A DNA stretch of 15,682 bases from assembly GCA_904501765.1 (NCBI GenBank), contig CAJGCM010000033.1:1-15682 (forward strand). Reading direction: 5' to 3'. Under the pieces are notes generated by a model. That model was not told the origin of the DNA, searched no databases, and was given only the letters and a program-made list of their open reading frames with translations. The number at the start of each line of letters is the position of its first letter. Position 1 is the first letter of the stretch. The position numbers and the translations under genes were made by a program. This DNA comes from an uncultured Clostridia bacterium. Lineage in GTDB: Bacteria; Bacillota; Clostridia; Oscillospirales; CAG-272. Positions 15,122-15,682 of this stretch are shown here, in pieces.

Positions 15122-15658
15122 TTATTTTAAGAACGACTTATAAAGGCCTTCCAGCTTCCCCGAAAGATATGGGAAGAGGAGAGGGAAGAGAATGACGTTT
15201 GTTATAAGCTGGGTGATATAAAATGGCAACCCTCGCAGGTAATAGACGCCGAAGCGCCAGAGGAAGTTATCAAAATATCCCGAGAACAGCCCTACCTCAA
15301 CGAGAGATGTGAGAACTCCGAACCACAGGGTGCATAATGCGGCAAGAATGGTGGGAACCGTTCTGCCGTTGATTTTCATTTTTCCAAGCAGCATAAAAAG
15401 GGCGGCGAGGGCAGGCCAATAAAGGTAATAACTGATAACCCAGCTTCCAAAGCCGAAAATCAGCGGCTCAATGGACACGAAAACCAAGGAGGCTATAACG
15501 CCATATACTCCAAAGGCATAGCCGAAGAGGGCGTGAAGGAGAGTTATTGCTTCTACGTTGGGGATAAATGCCAATGCTAACTTCACACATTCAAGGCTGC
15601 CTGCGCATATACCAACGAGGCATACCGCTTTTGCCGCCGTGGCAGGTCTTTTATTCAT
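15122..15658 (-). CDS. ECF-type transporter S component (substrate-binding membrane subunit)
   Basis: The 178-aa product has about six membrane segments. The segment with ALAFIPNVEAITLL followed by a stretch ending EPLIFGFGSW and SYYLYWP (about residues 28-83) resembles small vitamin-binding S components of ECF transporters in Firmicutes. Such a protein sits in the membrane, binds one vitamin or cofactor, and works with a shared energizing module (EcfA, EcfA', EcfT) often encoded elsewhere. The substrate cannot be inferred. There is no clear ribosome binding site before the ATG at 15658. The start may instead be coupled to translation of an upstream gene whose stop codon overlaps it. Confidence 0.72.
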   Translation of the reverse strand: MNKRPATAAKAVCLVGICAGSLECVKLALAFIPNVEAITLLHALFGYAFGVYGVIASLVFVSIEPLIFGFGSWVISYYLYWPALAALFMLLGKMKINGRTVPTILAALCTLWFGVLTSLVEVGLFSGYFDNFLWRFGVYYLRGLPFYITQLITNVILFPLLFPYLSGKLEGLYKSFLK

Positions 15659-15682
15659 AGGTAAATACGTCTATCGTTATAA
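15655..15682 (-). CDS. Possible 3' end of an upstream gene, cut by the window edge
   Basis: One minus-strand frame is open from the window edge to a TGA that overlaps the S-component ATG as ATGA. It would encode the last eight residues, YNDRRIYL. This arrangement would explain the missing ribosome binding site of the S-component gene. Eight codons are far too few to be sure. Confidence 0.3.

Overview
The window looks like a chromosome segment from an anaerobic, low-to-moderate-GC Clostridia-type Firmicute, probably an uncultured gut lineage. The support is strong GGAGG ribosome binding sites, textbook sigma-A promoters, intrinsic terminators, a lipoprotein plus a giant secreted protein built from InlB-like, GLUG and dockerin modules, and an ECF-type transporter subunit. 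Taxonomy is inference; there is no rRNA or marker gene here.

Left part (1-10,001, plus strand, visibly AT-rich in its second half) is one surface-protein operon. A sigma-A promoter (227-255) is followed by a leader of about 240 nt. The leader folds into a long closing stem, two hairpins and a possible pseudoknot, and then runs into a strong intrinsic terminator (441-474) that lies before the first start codon. A 7-nt sequence of the terminator's 3' half is also present in the 3' strand of the closing stem, so the leader can be drawn as a riboswitch-like on/off attenuator. Downstream are a 1027-aa lipoprotein (FN3-like domain, about 11 InlB-type repeats, C-terminal cohesin-like domain) and, 9 bp later, a 2095-aa secreted protein. 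That protein has a helical N-terminal region reminiscent of pore-forming toxins, a coiled coil, a GLUG region, an Ig-like domain, a Cys-rich region, a cohesin-like domain, a dockerin and InlB-type repeats. A terminator at 9966-10001 ends the operon. One reading is a membrane-anchored cohesin-like lipoprotein that displays the dockerin-bearing giant partner; this is a hypothesis.

Centre (10,002-10,275) is non-coding and is made almost entirely of consecutive inverted repeats.

Right part (10,276-15,682) is all on the minus strand and looks like ordinary chromosome. A DUF1538 membrane protein is followed by a tandem-PII protein; this is probably a transporter-like protein with its PII regulator, behind a promoter and a compact structured 5' leader. 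Next are an AMP-forming acyl-CoA synthetase preceded by a 76-aa protein with a very good promoter, a non-coding stretch with hairpins and a terminator, and an ECF-type S component. The S component may overlap by 4 bp with a gene cut by the window edge.
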